NCBI GenBank assembly: GCA_040881785.1
Contig: JBBECO010000054.1
Span: 1-6,471 of the forward strand
From: JACDCA01 sp040881785
GTDB lineage: Bacteria; Acidobacteriota; Vicinamibacteria; Vicinamibacterales; 2-12-FULL-66-21
DNA length: 6,471 bases
Direction: 5' to 3'
Below the pieces are notes generated by a model. It made no database searches. It was not told where the DNA came from and was given only the letters and a program-made list of their open reading frames with translations. Positions 5,225 through 6,471 of the stretch are shown here, in pieces; the stretch's first letter is position 1, and every line of letters begins with the position of its first letter. A program made the translations under genes and the position numbers.

Positions 5225-6471
5225 TTGAGGATTCTGCTTCTTTCGACGACGACCGGTTATCAGCTGCGCTCGTTCGGCGAGGCGGCCGAGCGGCTGGGTG
5301 TCGAACTGCTGCTCGGGACGGACCGGTGCCGGCACCTCGATGATCCCTGGCGCGACGGGGCGATTCCCGTACGCTTCCATGATGACGACGCGTCGATGCG
5401 CGCGATCGAGGCGGCGGCGCGTGAGCGGGCCATTGCCGGCGTGGTCGCCGTCGGGGACCGGCCGACGGTGCTGGCCGCGCGTGCCGCGGCGGCGCTGGGC
5501 CTGCCCGGTAATCCTCTGGCGGCCGCCGCCGTCACGCGCAGCAAGAAAGCGATGCGGCGCGCGTTTTCGGAAGCCGGGCTTCGCACCCCCTGGTTCATCG
5601 AACTGCCGGCCGAGGCCGATCCCCAGACGATCGCCGCGAAGATCCACTATCCGTGCGTCGTGAAGCCGCTCGGACTCTCGGGCAGCCGGGGGGTGATCCG
5701 CGCCGACACGCCCGCGCAGTTCCTCTACGCGGTCGGCCGGATCCGCGACCTCCTCGCCCGCCCCGAGCTGCGCGCCCAGCGCACGGGGCTCGACAACGAG
5801 CTGATCGTCGAGGGCTATCTGGAAGGGCGGGAGTACGCGGTGGAAGGGCTGCTGACGCGAGGCGAGTTGCGTGTCCTCGCGGTCTTCGACAAACCGGATC
5901 CGCTCGACGGCCCGTTCTTCGAGGAAACGATCTACCTGACACCGCCGGCGATCCCGTGGGACCTGCAGCACGCGATCGCCGACGAGATCCAGCGCGCCAC
6001 CGCCGCGATCGGTCTCGTTCATGGCGCCGTCCACGCGGAGTGCCGGGTCGGCCCGGCCGGTGTCGTCATGCTCGAAGTGGCGTCCCGGCCGATCGGTGGG
6101 ATCTGTTCGCGCGTGCTGCGTTTCGAAACCGGCCGGGAGACGGCCTCACTGGAAGAAGTCCTGCTGCGGCACGCGCGCGGCGACGACGTCTCCCCCTACG
6201 TGCGAGAGGCACAGGCGGCCGGCGTGATGATGATCCCGATTCCCAAACGCGGGATCTTCAAGGGCGTGAGGGGGGAGGCGGACGCGCGAAGGGTGCCGTA
6301 TGTCGAGGACGTTCGGATCACGGCGAAACCGGACCAGTTGATCGAGCCGCTGCCCGAAGGCGACAGCTATCTGGGCTTCATCTTCGCGAGGGCCGCGGAG
6401 GCGGACACCGCGGCCGGCGCGCTCCGAAGCGCGCACAAGCGTCTGGCGTTCGACATCGACCCGCCGCTGAC
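5225..6471 (+). CDS. ATP-grasp ligase (3' end cut by window)
   Basis: The frame runs from TTG 5225 to the window end without a stop, 415 full codons. ATP-grasp enzymes use ATP to activate a carboxylate as an acyl-phosphate and join it to an amine or other nucleophile. Residues 1-105 form a Rossmann-like N-terminal domain (RILLLSTTTGYQLRSFGEAAERLGVE would be its first strand and helix). The ATP-grasp fold follows: PCVVKPLGLSGSRGV (143-157, Lys147 and glycine-rich loop), LIVEGYLEGREYAVEG (193-208), HAECRV with E272, and VMLEVASRPIGG (281-292) with the metal-binding E284. Residues about 330-390 (MMIPIPKRGIFKGV...) resemble the C-terminal domain of amino-acid-ligase-like members. TTG is chosen because the conserved RILLLS strand begins right after it; no good ribosome site is seen. 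It is 62 bp downstream of the selenoprotein on the same strand and probably in one operon. Substrate cannot be told. Minus-strand ORFs across this region are antisense. Confidence 0.9.
   Translation, partial: MRILLLSTTTGYQLRSFGEAAERLGVELLLGTDRCRHLDDPWRDGAIPVRFHDDDASMRAIEAAARERAIAGVVAVGDRPTVLAARAAAALGLPGNPLAAAAVTRSKKAMRRAFSEAGLRTPWFIELPAEADPQTIAAKIHYPCVVKPLGLSGSRGVIRADTPAQFLYAVGRIRDLLARPELRAQRTGLDNELIVEGYLEGREYAVEGLLTRGELRVLAVFDKPDPLDGPFFEETIYLTPPAIPWDLQHAIADEIQRATAAIGLVHGAVHAECRVGPAGVVMLEVASRPIGGICSRVLRFETGRETASLEEVLLRHARGDDVSPYVREAQAAGVMMIPIPKRGIFKGVRGEADARRVPYVEDVRITAKPDQLIEPLPEGDSYLGFIFARAAEADTAAGALRSAHKRLAFDIDPPL

Noticed and set aside
5219..6034. 271-residue minus-strand ORF
   Set aside because: Antisense of the ATP-grasp gene; Arg-rich, with no recognisable motif.

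Overview
GC-rich bacterial DNA, gene-dense, with short intergenic gaps full of small repeats. No single gene fixes the taxonomy. A radical SAM protein with a CUAEP tail, a stand-alone LigD-type phosphoesterase, a POT transporter and many short palindromic and heptamer/octamer repeats together suggest an uncultured soil-type Acidobacteriota (Vicinamibacteria-like) genome. That placement is inference.

Layout. (1) 1-362, plus strand: the 3' end of an Uup-type ABC-F ATPase, cut by the window start. (2) 443-997, minus strand: a conserved Rossmann/SLOG-like protein of unknown function. (3) 1046-1987, minus strand: a stand-alone LigD-type 3'-phosphoesterase with a basic tail. (4) 2148-3680, minus strand: a proton-dependent oligopeptide (POT/PTR2) transporter. 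(5) From a 24-bp divergent gap, plus strand: a B12-binding-type radical SAM protein (3705-5162), followed by an ATP-grasp ligase (5225 to beyond the window end).

The main discovery is at the end of the radical SAM gene. Its apparent stop, TGA at 5124-5126, is best read as selenocysteine. The frame continues C-U-A-E-P-N-T-E-Q-V-A-L-I and stops at TAG 5160-5162. A 6-bp hairpin with an AGGTG apical loop starts 13 nt after the TGA, where a bacterial SECIS element should be. This matches the known CUAEP/CCAEP-tail radical SAM (seleno)protein family. Ordinary gene calling would clip the last 12 residues, including the Sec. The adjacent ATP-grasp gene suggests a two-gene pathway that builds or modifies a small molecule or peptide; its product is unknown.

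The second theme is repeats. One roughly 100-130 bp palindromic element, sharing a GGGGCCCC core and a nearby hairpin whose stem changes while pairing is kept, occurs three times: in frame inside the ABC-F linker (1-106), in frame inside the phosphoesterase tail (1147-1246), and between the phosphoesterase and transporter genes (2024-2156), where it supplies the transporter's stop codon. The two in-frame copies are translated in different reading frames, so it is the DNA that is conserved, not the peptide. Two other short repeats appear to have entered the linker between the two domains of the radical SAM protein. Three tandem arrays of 7-bp or 8-bp units sit at gene ends and supply two further stop codons.
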